From Chloroflexota bacterium (GTDB taxonomy: Bacteria; Chloroflexota; Limnocylindria; Limnocylindrales; CSP1-4), in contig PLLE01000033.1 of NCBI GenBank assembly GCA_003141245.1, positions 1 to 51,757 of the forward strand: a stretch of 51,757 nucleotides of DNA, in the 5' to 3' direction. Below the pieces are notes generated by a model. It was not told where the DNA came from. It saw nothing but the letters and a program-made list of their open reading frames with translations, and searched no databases. The first letter of the stretch is position 1, and every line of letters begins with the position of its first letter. This document shows, piece after piece, positions 23,566 through 34,079 of this stretch. The position numbers and the translations under genes are program-made.

Positions 23566-24135
23566 ATGCGGAATATCTCTGGCGAACAGAGTAATAAGGG
23601 CGAGCCAGCGAATGGTCTGACCGGCCGTTCGGCCCTCGAGCGGGAGTTGATCGAGCAGATGACGTCCTGGTCGCCTCGCGACCGGGGATACGGCTTCAAG
23701 ATGTGGCACCGCCACGCCATCAGCCTGGTCCATCTCAACGTCCTGACCACCCTGGAGGCGGAGGGACCGCTCTCGATGAAGCGTCTGGCCGATCTCATAG
23801 ACGTCTCGGACGCAGGCGCCACCGGCATCGTCGATCGCATGGAAAAGCGCGGGCTGGTGGAGAGGCGCCATGGCACCGGCGACCGCCGGGTCGTGCTCGT
23901 CCATGCCACTGATGCCGGAGCTAAGGTCTTCAGCGAGATGGACGATCATCACCGAGAAGTGCTGCGAGTGGTGCTGTCCCAGGTGCTCGCGGAACTGACC
24001 GAGGAGGAAATGGCGTCTCTTCTCGTCGGTATGCGCGCCGTCCACGCCGCGCATACCAGGCTGCGGGCCACGGCCGGGTCGGGCTGCCCGGACAAAGCGG
24101 CCTCAGTCGCCCCGTCGGAGCCGCTGGATGCGTGA
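23566..24135 (+). CDS. MarR-family regulator of the downstream ABC exporter
   Basis: The protein has 189 residues. The MarR fold is visible: ISLVHLNVLTTLEAEGPLSM, then LADLIDVSDAGATGIVDRME, then the wing RRHGTGDRRVVLVHATDAG. The mRNA is predicted leaderless. The gene lies 134 bases before two ABC exporter genes on the same strand, the common MarR-exporter arrangement in which the repressor is released by the drug that the pump exports. The 24136-24269 gap shows no second obvious promoter. Confidence 0.88.
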   Translation: MRNISGEQSNKGEPANGLTGRSALERELIEQMTSWSPRDRGYGFKMWHRHAISLVHLNVLTTLEAEGPLSMKRLADLIDVSDAGATGIVDRMEKRGLVERRHGTGDRRVVLVHATDAGAKVFSEMDDHHREVLRVVLSQVLAELTEEEMASLLVGMRAVHAAHTRLRATAGSGCPDKAASVAPSEPLDA

Positions 24136-24269
24136 CGGCAGGTCATCCCTCCTCCGACGCGCCTTCATCAGTCGTTCACACTCGGAGGTCACCCTGACGG
24201 GCAGCTCCATGGGCCACTCCAGACCCCAGTCGAGGATCGCGCACCGATGAACAGGCAGGATACACACCG

Positions 24270-25997
24270 ATGATCAGACTCCTCGCCAGGTATCTCTGGC
24301 CCTACCGACGCCAGCTGGCCGTGGTCTTCGTCCTCGTGACGGTCCAGGCAATAGCCAACCTATACCTGCCGAACCTGAACGCGGACATCATCAACAACGG
24401 CGTGGTCAAGGGCGACACCGGCTACATCGTGCGCACCGGCGGCCTCATGCTGCTGATCACATTCCTCCTCGGTATCTGCGCCATCGTCGCCGTGTATTTC
24501 GGAGCAAAGACGGCCATGGCATTTGGCCGGGACGTACGCAGCGCGATCTTCCGCAGGGTGATGAGCTTCTCCCAGAAAGAGACCAACGTCTTCGGCACGC
24601 CGTCGCTCATCACCCGCAACACGAACGACGTTCAGCAGGTTCAGATGGTCCTGGTCATGGCCTTCAACATCATGATCATCGCCCCGATCATGTGCGTCGG
24701 CGGCATTATCATGGCGCTCCGCGAGGACGTGCCACTCTCCGGTCTGCTGATCGTCATCGTGCCTCTCGTGGTCGTCGTCATCGGCCTGCTGGCAACTCGA
24801 GCGATGCCGCTCTTCCGGTCCATGCAGAAGCGAACGGACCGCATCAATCAGGTCATGCGCGAGACGTTGAGCGGAATTCGTGTGATTCGCGCATTCGTGC
24901 GCACGGAGCACGACGAAGCCCGTTTCGACGAAGCGAACCGCGATCTCACTGACACGTCGCTTCGAGTCAATCATCTCTTCGCGATGATGATCCCGTTCCT
25001 CTTCGGAATCATGAACCTCTCGACCGTCGCGATAGTCTGGTTCGGCGGACAGCGCATCGACTCCGGAATGCCGATCGGCAATCTTTCGGCATTCCTGCAA
25101 TACGTCATGCAGATTCTCTTCGCGGTCATGATGGCCGCGCTCATGTTCGTGATGGTCCCGCGAGCGGCAGCCGCAGCCGAACGAATCCAGGCGGTCCTCG
25201 ACTCCGAAGCGGAGTTGTGCGACCCGGATGTTCCGACCGAATTGCCGGATCCTCACGGCCTGGTCGAGTTCGATAACGTCGAGTTCGGCTACCCGGGGGC
25301 CGAGGAGCCCGTGCTGTGCGGGATCTCGTTCACCGCCAGGCCGGGCCAGACCACCGCCATCGTCGGCAGTACCGGTTCGGGCAAGACGACGCTGGTCAAT
25401 TTGATTCCGCGCTTCTACGACGTCACCTCCGGCAGCGTCTGCGTGGACGGGGTCGACGTCCGCCAGATGCGGCAGGAGGACCTCTGGCGGCTGATGGGAG
25501 TGGTTCCGCAGAAGGCCTTCCTGTTCAGCGGAACCGTCGCCACCAACCTCCGCTACGGCAATGAGGAGGCCAGCGACGACGACCTCTGGAAGGCTCTGGA
25601 GATAGCTCAGGCAAAGGAATTCGTCTCCGAGATGTCCGGCGAGCTGGAGGCCGAGATCGACCAGGGCGGCACCAACGTCTCGGGCGGCCAGCGCCAACGG
25701 CTCGCGATCGCCCGCGCGGTCGTAAAGAAGCCGAAGATCTTCATCTTCGACGACAGCTTCTCGGCTCTCGACTTCAGGACCGACCAGCAGCTCCGCGCGG
25801 CCCTCCGGCACGAGATCGCGGAAGCGACCGTGATCATCGTGGCCCAGCGCGTCGGCACGATCCTCCACGCCGACCAGATCGTCGTGCTGGACGGAGGCAG
25901 CGTGGCAGGCATCGGAACGCACGCGGAACTGATGAAGAGTTGCGAGACATATCAAGAGATCGTGTACTCCCAGCTGACCCGGGAGGAAGTGGCATGA
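24270..25997 (+). CDS. Heterodimeric ABC exporter, degenerate-site subunit
   Basis: The protein has 575 residues: six membrane helices (1-320) and a nucleotide-binding domain. Walker A is GSTGSGKTTLVNLIPR and the signature VSGGQRQRLAIARA. Walker B is IFIFDDSFSALD, in which the catalytic Glu is Asp, and the H-loop is IIVAQRVGTI, in which the His is Gln. These are the hallmarks of the non-hydrolysing site in heterodimers such as TM287/288, LmrCD or BmrCD. The stop overlaps the partner ATG (ATGA), which enforces 1:1 translation. Substrate unknown; multidrug export is likely given the upstream marR. Confidence 0.9.
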   Translation: MIRLLARYLWPYRRQLAVVFVLVTVQAIANLYLPNLNADIINNGVVKGDTGYIVRTGGLMLLITFLLGICAIVAVYFGAKTAMAFGRDVRSAIFRRVMSFSQKETNVFGTPSLITRNTNDVQQVQMVLVMAFNIMIIAPIMCVGGIIMALREDVPLSGLLIVIVPLVVVVIGLLATRAMPLFRSMQKRTDRINQVMRETLSGIRVIRAFVRTEHDEARFDEANRDLTDTSLRVNHLFAMMIPFLFGIMNLSTVAIVWFGGQRIDSGMPIGNLSAFLQYVMQILFAVMMAALMFVMVPRAAAAAERIQAVLDSEAELCDPDVPTELPDPHGLVEFDNVEFGYPGAEEPVLCGISFTARPGQTTAIVGSTGSGKTTLVNLIPRFYDVTSGSVCVDGVDVRQMRQEDLWRLMGVVPQKAFLFSGTVATNLRYGNEEASDDDLWKALEIAQAKEFVSEMSGELEAEIDQGGTNVSGGQRQRLAIARAVVKKPKIFIFDDSFSALDFRTDQQLRAALRHEIAEATVIIVAQRVGTILHADQIVVLDGGSVAGIGTHAELMKSCETYQEIVYSQLTREEVA

Positions 25998-28012
25998 GCG
26001 GGCCTGCGAGCGGCGGCACGAGACCAGGCGGCGCCACCGGCGGAGCCCCGGGCGGCCCGCGCGGCCGTAGCCGCGGCCCGATGGGCGGCGGCCACGGCCC
26101 GATGGGCGGGCTGGCGATGCCGGTCGAGAAGCCCAAGGACTTCCGCGGCACCTTCGGGCGGCTGATCGGCGAACTACGCCCCGAACGCAAGCGCATCATC
26201 ATCGTGATCGCGGTCGCGTTCCTGAGCACCGCCGGCCAGGTCTTCGGCCCGAAGATCCTGGGCAACGGCATCAACAAGATTATGGACGGGATCGTCGGCA
26301 AGCAGATGGGCCAGCTGCCGGCGGGAACGACGCACGCCCAGGCAGTCGAGATGCTCAAGCAGGCCCATAGCCCGCTCGCCGACCTGGTCGCCGCGACAAA
26401 CGCGATCCCCGGCGTCGGCATCGATTTCGGCGCTCTCGGAACCGTCCTGCTCGCCCTGGGGGCACTCTACCTTGCGGCCACGTTCTTCAGCTGGGTGGCC
26501 TGGTACACCATGGCCGGCGTTGCGCAGCGCACCGTATACCGCCTGCGACGCGACGTCGACCAGAAGCTCGCTCAGCTGCCCCTCAAGTATTTCGATACAC
26601 ATCAGCGCGGCGACACGCTCAGCCGCGTCACAAATGACATCGACAACATCGCCAACACTCTGCAGCAGAGCCTCACGCAGATCATCACATCGTTCGCCAC
26701 GATCGTCGGCGTACTGGCAATGATGTTCTGGATCAGTCCCATGCTGGCAGCTATATCGCTGCTCGTGCTCCCGACTGCCGCCATCCTGACGATGGTGATC
26801 GCGCGCCAATCCCAGAAGCAATTCGCCGCGCAATGGAAGAGGACTGGAGTCCTGAACAGCCGCGTCGAGGAATCCCATACCGGCCATAGCATCGTCAAGG
26901 TCTTCGGCCATCAAGAAGACGCCATCCGTCGTTTCGACGAAGAGAACAAGCTGGTCTACGAAGCGAGCTTCAAGGCGCAGTTCATTTCCGGGCTGATCAT
27001 GCCGGTGATGACGTTCGTAAGCAACCTCAACTACGTCGCGATCGGTGTGATCGGCGGCATCCAGGTCGCGACTGGAAGCATGTCTCTCGGTGACGTGCAG
27101 GCATTCATCCAGTACTCGCGCTCGTTCACGCAGCCGATCACCCAGATGGCCAGCATCATGAACCTCCTGCAATCGACCATGGCATCGGCCGAGCGCGTCT
27201 TCGAGCTGCTCGACGAGCCGGAAGAGCTGGCCGACGTTAAGGAGCCGCGCATCCTCGACCACGCGACCGGCCACGTCACACTCGAGAACGTGGCGTTCCG
27301 GTATCAGCCCGAGACGCCCCTGATCGAGGACCTCAACGTGGACGTCAGATCGGGCGAGGTGCTGGCCATCGTCGGACCGACCGGCGCCGGCAAGACGACG
27401 GTCGTCAATCTGCTGATGCGCTTCTACGAGATCGACGCAGGCAGCATCAAGATCGACGGCATCGACACCCGGCAGCTGACGAGAGATAACCTCCGCCACA
27501 CCTTCGGGATGGTCCTCCAGGACTCCTGGCTGTTCGGCGGCACGATTCGCGAAAACATCGCCTACGGCCGCGAGAATGCCACGGAGGACGAGATCATCGC
27601 CGCCGCCAAGGCCGCCCACGTCGACCACTTCGTCCGGACGATGCCGCACGGCTACGACACAGTGATCGACGACGACGCCTCGAACCTCTCGCAGGGCGAG
27701 AAGCAGCTGCTCACGATCGCTCGCGCCTTCCTGGCCGACCCGGAAATCCTGATCCTCGACGAGGCCACGAGCTCGGTCGACACCCGGACCGAGGTGCTGG
27801 TCCAGCAGGCGATGGCGCGCCTGATGAAGGGCCGCACGGCCTTCGTCATCGCCCACCGCCTCTCCACAATCCGCAACGCCGACGAGATCCTGGTCATGGA
27901 CCAGGGCAAGATCGTCGAACAGGGCAGCCACGACGAGCTGATGGCTCGGAAGGGCTTCTACTACGACCTCTACAACTCGCAGTTCGAGGAAGCGATCGCG
28001 GAAGCGCTGTAG
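25994..28012 (+). CDS. Heterodimeric ABC exporter, catalytic subunit
   Basis: The protein is 672 residues from ATG 25994, with GGGAGGAAG before it. A Gly/Arg/Pro-rich, disordered N-terminus of about 45 residues precedes six membrane helices. Between the first two helices is an unusually long loop (about residues 95-145). The nucleotide-binding domain has Walker A GPTGAGKTTVVNLLMR, signature LSQGEKQLLTIARA, Walker B ILILDEATSSVD with the catalytic Glu, and the H-loop FVIAHRLSTI. It complements the degenerate first subunit and supplies the active ATP site. The pair exports a hydrophobic compound, lipid or drug. Confidence 0.92.
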   Translation: MSGPASGGTRPGGATGGAPGGPRGRSRGPMGGGHGPMGGLAMPVEKPKDFRGTFGRLIGELRPERKRIIIVIAVAFLSTAGQVFGPKILGNGINKIMDGIVGKQMGQLPAGTTHAQAVEMLKQAHSPLADLVAATNAIPGVGIDFGALGTVLLALGALYLAATFFSWVAWYTMAGVAQRTVYRLRRDVDQKLAQLPLKYFDTHQRGDTLSRVTNDIDNIANTLQQSLTQIITSFATIVGVLAMMFWISPMLAAISLLVLPTAAILTMVIARQSQKQFAAQWKRTGVLNSRVEESHTGHSIVKVFGHQEDAIRRFDEENKLVYEASFKAQFISGLIMPVMTFVSNLNYVAIGVIGGIQVATGSMSLGDVQAFIQYSRSFTQPITQMASIMNLLQSTMASAERVFELLDEPEELADVKEPRILDHATGHVTLENVAFRYQPETPLIEDLNVDVRSGEVLAIVGPTGAGKTTVVNLLMRFYEIDAGSIKIDGIDTRQLTRDNLRHTFGMVLQDSWLFGGTIRENIAYGRENATEDEIIAAAKAAHVDHFVRTMPHGYDTVIDDDASNLSQGEKQLLTIARAFLADPEILILDEATSSVDTRTEVLVQQAMARLMKGRTAFVIAHRLSTIRNADEILVMDQGKIVEQGSHDELMARKGFYYDLYNSQFEEAIAEAL

Positions 28013-28215
28013 CAGGCGCGGCCGCGGACCACGTCGCCCTCGCGATTTGCCCGTCCGCGATTTGCCCATCTCCACCCGGGGTGATGCTGAGCAAAGCGGG
28101 GCACCGCAAACGGCCTGCGGGTCGCCGCGCGAGGACCTCCGGCCCCGAATCCACGCTAGGCGGCCGCGTCGGGCGGCCGGCGCCACAGACGGGAAGCCGT
28201 CGCTTCCCACCGATC
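28013..28215. other. Intergenic region after the ABC exporter
   Basis: No gene is supported. CACCCGGGGTGATG near 28074 is a degenerate relative of the palindromic repeat that follows. No clear terminator is seen. Confidence 0.35.
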
Positions 28216-28372
28216 ATCACCGGGGGTGAAGTTGGGCGAAGGATTCGGGTTGTCGACCGCTTTGCATCACCGGGGGTGAAGTTGGGCGAAAACGGCCGCC
28301 GGTGCCAGGTCGGCGACCTAGCATCACCGGGGGTGAAGTTGGGCGAAAACGGCCGCCGGTGCCAGGTCGGCG
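28216..28372. repeat. REP-like palindromic repeat, three copies
   Basis: ATCACCGGGGGTGAAGTTGG with its GCGAA end is present at 28216-28240, 28266-28290 and 28323-28347. The last two copies belong to an identical 52-base unit (28264-28315 and 28321-28372; 57-base period) that goes on into AACGGCCGCCGGTGCCAGGT. The core TCACC-GGG-GGTGA is an inverted repeat. Copies are closely spaced, non-coding and lie between the exporter and the LLM oxidoreductase gene, so this is a REP/MITE-like cluster or regulatory hairpin array. Confidence 0.75.
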
Positions 28373-28460
28373 CGACCGGGCCGGCACTTCGGCACCGTCC
28401 GACGGTACCGGGCCGGCGAGGTTGGCGAGCATTTGCTTCGCATCGGAGTAACCTCGGTCG

Positions 28461-29384
28461 ATGCATCCGTTTCGGTTCGCCGTTCAGCAGGGATCGGCCC
28501 AGAGTGGTGAGGCCTGGGCCGCCCTTGCTCGTCGGGCTGAGTCGCTCGGCTACGACGTGCTGGTCATGCCCGACCACCTGGGCGATCAGCTCTCGCCATT
28601 CGCCGCACTTGCGACAGCTGCCGCGGCGACGACCCGCCTGCGCGTGGGCGCGTTCGTCTTCGCCAACGACTATCGCCACCCGCTGATCCTGGCCCGCGAA
28701 GCCGCCACGCTCGACCTTCTGTCTGGCGGGCGCTTCGAGATGGGGCTCGGGGCTGGCTGGATGACGGGCGACTACCGCCAGCTCGGGATGACCTATGACC
28801 CGGCGCCCCGGCGGATCGATCGACTCGAAGAAGCGATCCCGCTGATCAAGCGGCTCCTGGCCGGCGAGACGGTCACCCATCGCGGCGAGCACTACCAGCT
28901 CGACCAGGCATCGGTGGGCGTGGAGCCCGTCCAGAAGCCACGGCCGCCACTGGCGATCGGCGGGGGCGGGCCGCGGATGCTGAAGCTGGCCGCGCGCGAG
29001 GCCGAGATCGTCGGCCTGGTGCCAGGCTTCGACGCCCACGGCCGAGTCCGCGTTCGAGAAGCCACCGAGACCGCCACGGCCGAGAAAATCGCCCTCATCC
29101 GCGAGGCGGCCGGCGAACGGTTCGAGCGGCTGGAGATCAACATGTGGCTCGGCGACGCCGGCCTGGTTGGCAGCGGCAACTCGCTCCTGAGTTCGGTCAC
29201 GGCTGCGGTTCGTTGGGCTCCGACGGCGTTCTACGGCAGCCCATACGTTCTCTACGGCACGCTGCGCTCCACCCGCGAACAGCTCCTGCGGCGCCGCGAT
29301 CGGCTTGGCATCAGCTACTACACCGTCCCGAGCCGCGCGATGGAGTCGATGGCGCCGCTGGTTGAGGCCCTGAGCGGCAAGTAG
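28461..29384 (+). CDS. LLM-class (luciferase-like) oxidoreductase, probably F420-dependent
   Basis: The protein has 307 residues. The TIM-barrel features of the bacterial luciferase superfamily are present: RAESLGYDVLVMPDHLGDQL, then ATTRLRVGAFVFANDYRHPL, then LDLLSGGRFEMGLGAGWMTG and RPPLAIGGGGPRMLKLAARE. The sequence resembles the mycobacterial F420 subgroup rather than FMN monooxygenases. It would use reduced F420 (or FMN) to reduce or oxygenate an unknown substrate in the cytoplasm. The repeat cluster lies immediately upstream, and TAACCTCGG just before the ATG suggests a short leader. Confidence 0.85.
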   Translation: MHPFRFAVQQGSAQSGEAWAALARRAESLGYDVLVMPDHLGDQLSPFAALATAAAATTRLRVGAFVFANDYRHPLILAREAATLDLLSGGRFEMGLGAGWMTGDYRQLGMTYDPAPRRIDRLEEAIPLIKRLLAGETVTHRGEHYQLDQASVGVEPVQKPRPPLAIGGGGPRMLKLAAREAEIVGLVPGFDAHGRVRVREATETATAEKIALIREAAGERFERLEINMWLGDAGLVGSGNSLLSSVTAAVRWAPTAFYGSPYVLYGTLRSTREQLLRRRDRLGISYYTVPSRAMESMAPLVEALSGK

Positions 29385-29535
29385 GCACCCGACGTTACTC
29401 TCCGCCCCCGCAACTAGACCACGCTGCGTACCGCACGCCGAATTGGGTCTGGCAACCGCGACGTACCCACGTTAGGATCGCAGGACCGATCTTCCCCACA
29501 TGGCAGACCCGCTATTGACGGGCCAGGAGGCTCCG

Positions 29536-30735
29536 ATGTATTCGCGGCGTAGAGCGTACGGGCGGCTCGGGGCCCTGGCCCTGGTCGTCGTCGTGCTGGC
29601 CGCGTGTAGCGGCTCCAATGCGACATGGCCACCGGAGAAGCCTTCGGGCGGCCCCCTCGCCTCCGCAGTTCATGTTGTCGTCCCGGGCGATTCGGGCGCC
29701 AGAGCGTCACAGCCAGTCGCTTCGGGCGCCCCACGGGCAACAGTCGAGGCCGTCACCGTCGACCAGATCACGGCCAACTACGTCTACACGTCCGAGCTGG
29801 TCACTCCGATCGCCCATCTGTACGGGACATTCATCGACGACTTCGTGGTCGTGACGGTCACCAACAACAACTCCGCGGCTGTGAAGGTCGTGGTCACGAG
29901 TGAGATCAACGGCTACACGGATACGGCCACCGACACAGTCATGGTCAATCCCAAAGGAACCGAGGAGGTCCGCCAGAACCCGCGCCTTACCACCTCGGCC
30001 ATCGACGGTCTCAACAGCCAGCATCAGGCCGACCTGCACGTCGTGGTCTCCTACCTCGACGCCGGCCAACCACGGACGGTCCTGGACCAGACGAGCGAGA
30101 CTCTGGTCACGTCCCGCCGCGACTTCCCTTGGACCATCAAGGGGATGACCCAGCAGAACGACTACAACCTCGTCGCTGCCATGGTCACGCCGACCGACCC
30201 GTCGGTCGAGCATCTCATCCGAGACGCCGCCAACTACGACCCGACCCACCAAATGGCGGCCGGCTATGACAGCGAGAACGACCAGAACGGCACGGTCTTG
30301 CAGCGCCTGGCTGACGTCTGGCAGTCCGAGACGACCGATTTCAACCTTACCTACATCAACACACCGATCACCTTCGCGTCCGGCTCATCGCAACGAATTC
30401 GATTGCCCGGCGAGGTGCTGGACCAGAGCAGCGGCAACTGCATCGAGCTGACCCTGCTCTACGCCTCGGTGATCGAAGGGCTGGTCATGCAGCCGGAGAT
30501 CATCATCATTCCCGGGCACGCCTACGTCGCTGTCCGGGTGGACGACACGAACCAGTCGTATTACTTCATCGAGACGACGTTGATCGGCCAGGCCACGTTC
30601 AGCGAAGCCGTGGCCACGGGCCTCTCGGAATGGCAGAAAGCCCAGCCGCACGTCGATGCCGGCGAAGCGGAATATGGCTGGGTCGATGTGAAGTCCGCTC
30701 GAGCGAACGGCATCGTCCCGATCCCCTGGCGCTAG
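29536..30735 (+). CDS. Lipoprotein with transglutaminase-like domain
   Basis: The protein is 399 residues from ATG 29536, chosen because CCAGGAGG lies 7 bases before it. The signal peptide ends in the lipobox VLAAC at about residue 23. Residues 70-210 form a beta-rich domain. The C-terminal part contains SSGNCIELTLLYASVIEGL and IIIPGHAYVAVRVDD, which supply the Cys and His of a transglutaminase/cysteine-peptidase-like triad, with an acidic residue in YYFIETTL. The mature protein would sit on the outer face of the membrane. The catalytic role (crosslinking or peptidase) is inferred. Confidence 0.75.
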   Translation: MYSRRRAYGRLGALALVVVVLAACSGSNATWPPEKPSGGPLASAVHVVVPGDSGARASQPVASGAPRATVEAVTVDQITANYVYTSELVTPIAHLYGTFIDDFVVVTVTNNNSAAVKVVVTSEINGYTDTATDTVMVNPKGTEEVRQNPRLTTSAIDGLNSQHQADLHVVVSYLDAGQPRTVLDQTSETLVTSRRDFPWTIKGMTQQNDYNLVAAMVTPTDPSVEHLIRDAANYDPTHQMAAGYDSENDQNGTVLQRLADVWQSETTDFNLTYINTPITFASGSSQRIRLPGEVLDQSSGNCIELTLLYASVIEGLVMQPEIIIIPGHAYVAVRVDDTNQSYYFIETTLIGQATFSEAVATGLSEWQKAQPHVDAGEAEYGWVDVKSARANGIVPIPWR

Positions 30736-30848
30736 CCCGGCGAGCGGTCCCGTTCTGACCCGATCTAGGCCGCGACCGGGTCACGGCCTGGTCCGCCGCG
30801 GGCCGGCCCGACGCCAGCTCTTCCGGCAATCGAGACGAGGAGACATAC

Positions 30849-31838
30849 GTGAAACGGACACTAGGACGAAGCGGCATCGAAGCTTCCGCGGTGGGCATGG
30901 GCTGCTGGGCCATAGGAGGACCGTCGCAGTCGGGAGGCGCCCAGGTCGGCTGGGGCGTCGTCGACGACGCCGAATCCACCCGAGCCATCCACGCGGCCCT
31001 CGAGTTGGGGGCCAGCTTCTTCGACACGGCCGCCGGCTACGGCGCCGGCCACAGCGAGCGGGTCCTCGGCGCCGCGGTGAAGGGCCGCCGCGACAAAGTG
31101 GTCATCGCCACCAAGTTCGGCCAGGAGGTCGATGAAGTCGCCAAGAAGGTGACCCCCTACGGCGAGAGCGAGGAAGACGGCGACGTCGCCGGCCACGTCC
31201 GGGCCAACCTGCAGAACAGCCTGCGGCGCCTCGACACCGACTACATCGACGTCTACCTGCTCCACGTCTGGGGGCTGAAGATCAACCGGGCCCTGGCTAC
31301 GCGAGATGTCCTCGAAGAGCTGGTCGCGGAGGGCAAGATCAGGACCTACGGCTGGAGCACGGACCGGCCCGACGCGGTCGAGGCCTTCTCGACCTTGCCC
31401 GGGTGCGGCGTCGTCGAGCAGGAGCTGAACGTCCTCACCGGCAGCGCCGAGGTGCTTGCCGTGGCCGAGCGGCTGAACCTGGCCAGCATCAACCGAGCCC
31501 CGCTGGGCATGGGCGTCCTGACCGGAAAGATCACCCCGGAGACCAAGTTCGCCGACAACGACATCCGCAGCAATGTCGAGTGGTTCGGGGGCATCAAGAA
31601 TGGTCGGGCCAGCCAGGCGTGGCTCGACGCCCTCGGGTCCATCCGCGAGATCCTGGCCAGCGAGGGTCGGACTCTCGCTCAAGGAGCCCTGGCCTGGATC
31701 TGGGGGCGCAGCCCCAACACGGTGCCGATCCCGGGGTTCCGGACAGTGGCGCAGGTCGAAGAGAACGCAAAGGCGATGGAATTCGGCCCGCTCACTCCCA
31801 CTCAGATGGCCGAGGTCGACCGCATCCTGGGACGCTAA
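30849..31838 (+). CDS. Aldo/keto reductase
   Basis: The protein has 329 residues. The GTG at 30849 follows AGACGAGGAGACATAC. The catalytic tetrad is visible: Asp and Tyr in FFDTAAGYGAGHSE, Lys in VVIATKFGQE and His in YLLHVWGLK. NADPH-binding features near the C-terminus include WGRSPNTVPIPGFRTVAQVE. There is a small insertion, KKVTPYGESEEDGDV, between strands. It reduces an aldehyde or ketone (or oxidises the alcohol) in the cytoplasm. The gene appears monocistronic. Confidence 0.88.
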   Translation: MKRTLGRSGIEASAVGMGCWAIGGPSQSGGAQVGWGVVDDAESTRAIHAALELGASFFDTAAGYGAGHSERVLGAAVKGRRDKVVIATKFGQEVDEVAKKVTPYGESEEDGDVAGHVRANLQNSLRRLDTDYIDVYLLHVWGLKINRALATRDVLEELVAEGKIRTYGWSTDRPDAVEAFSTLPGCGVVEQELNVLTGSAEVLAVAERLNLASINRAPLGMGVLTGKITPETKFADNDIRSNVEWFGGIKNGRASQAWLDALGSIREILASEGRTLAQGALAWIWGRSPNTVPIPGFRTVAQVEENAKAMEFGPLTPTQMAEVDRILGR

Positions 31839-31862
31839 CCGAGCGACAGCGGCCGGGGGTCG

Positions 31863-32396
31863 TTAGCCGACCGGTCTAGGCCTGCGGACCTGAACGAGGG
31901 CGCGTTCTGCCTGTGCACGATGGAGTCGGCCGTGTCCGGCCTGAAGTCGGAAGAGCAGCTCGTACGATTCGGGACCCCGTTCGGCATGAATGCCGATTCG
32001 CCCGCGCTCGGCAACTGGGGTCTGCCGCCACAGGGCCACGTTGACTCGACGCAGCACGCCGAAGCACTCGAGGAGCATCGCTGGATCGTCCGCGTGGTGG
32101 AGGCGGGCCGCCCAGGCGCTCTGGTCGAAGCCAACGAGCGGCGGCTCGTCCTCGGACAGGACCCAGCGGTAGCGGGCGGAGGTGACCAGCTCCGAGTCGG
32201 TCAGGTGGCCCAGACACTCCAGCACCGACCACTCGCCGGCTTCGGGGCGCGTTCGCAGGTGAGCGCCGGCCCGCTCGGTCAAACGGCGCCAAAGCTCAGG
32301 TTCGGCCTCCTGCACGGCCACGGGGTCGCCCTCGCCGAGCGCGTCCAGGGCCGTTCGACGGTAGGCATCCGCTTCCTCCGGCGACATTCGAGTCAT
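31863..32396 (-). CDS. DinB-like four-helix protein
   Basis: The protein has 177 residues. [20 protein letters not shown] is the typical DinB/YfiT helix with its metal-binding His, and further ligands are likely in [10 protein letters not shown] and [11 protein letters not shown]. DinB-superfamily proteins are often thiol-dependent S-transferases or DNA-damage-induced proteins of unknown substrate. The gene converges on the aldo/keto reductase with a 24-base gap and is divergent from glpK. Confidence 0.78.
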   Translation of the reverse strand: MTRMSPEEADAYRRTALDALGEGDPVAVQEAEPELWRRLTERAGAHLRTRPEAGEWSVLECLGHLTDSELVTSARYRWVLSEDEPPLVGFDQSAWAARLHHADDPAMLLECFGVLRRVNVALWRQTPVAERGRIGIHAERGPESYELLFRLQAGHGRLHRAQAERALVQVRRPRPVG

Positions 32397-32532
32397 GGCG
32401 AACCTCCTCCGGTCAGCGCCGCAGCGGCGGGGCGGCGAATCCCGCGGTGGCGATAAGACGAGCGCCCACTCGGCGGCTAGTCTAGGGATGCCCAGAGCGC
32501 AGGGACGGCTCGAATCAGCATGGGTAACCGCG

Positions 32533-34074
<1,542 letters not shown>

Positions 34075-34079
34075 CGGCG

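Noticed and set aside
24360-28210. Long minus-strand open frames opposite the ABC exporter genes (531 and 678 codons)
   Set aside because: Shadow frames caused by high GC; their translations are His/Asp/Arg-rich without domains, while the plus-strand frames have complete ABC motifs.
28216-28372. Possible CRISPR array (repeats of about 25 bases, spacing about 50-57)
   Set aside because: Only three copies; the 'spacers' are partly identical (52-base unit duplicated); the spacing is irregular and there are no cas genes in the window.
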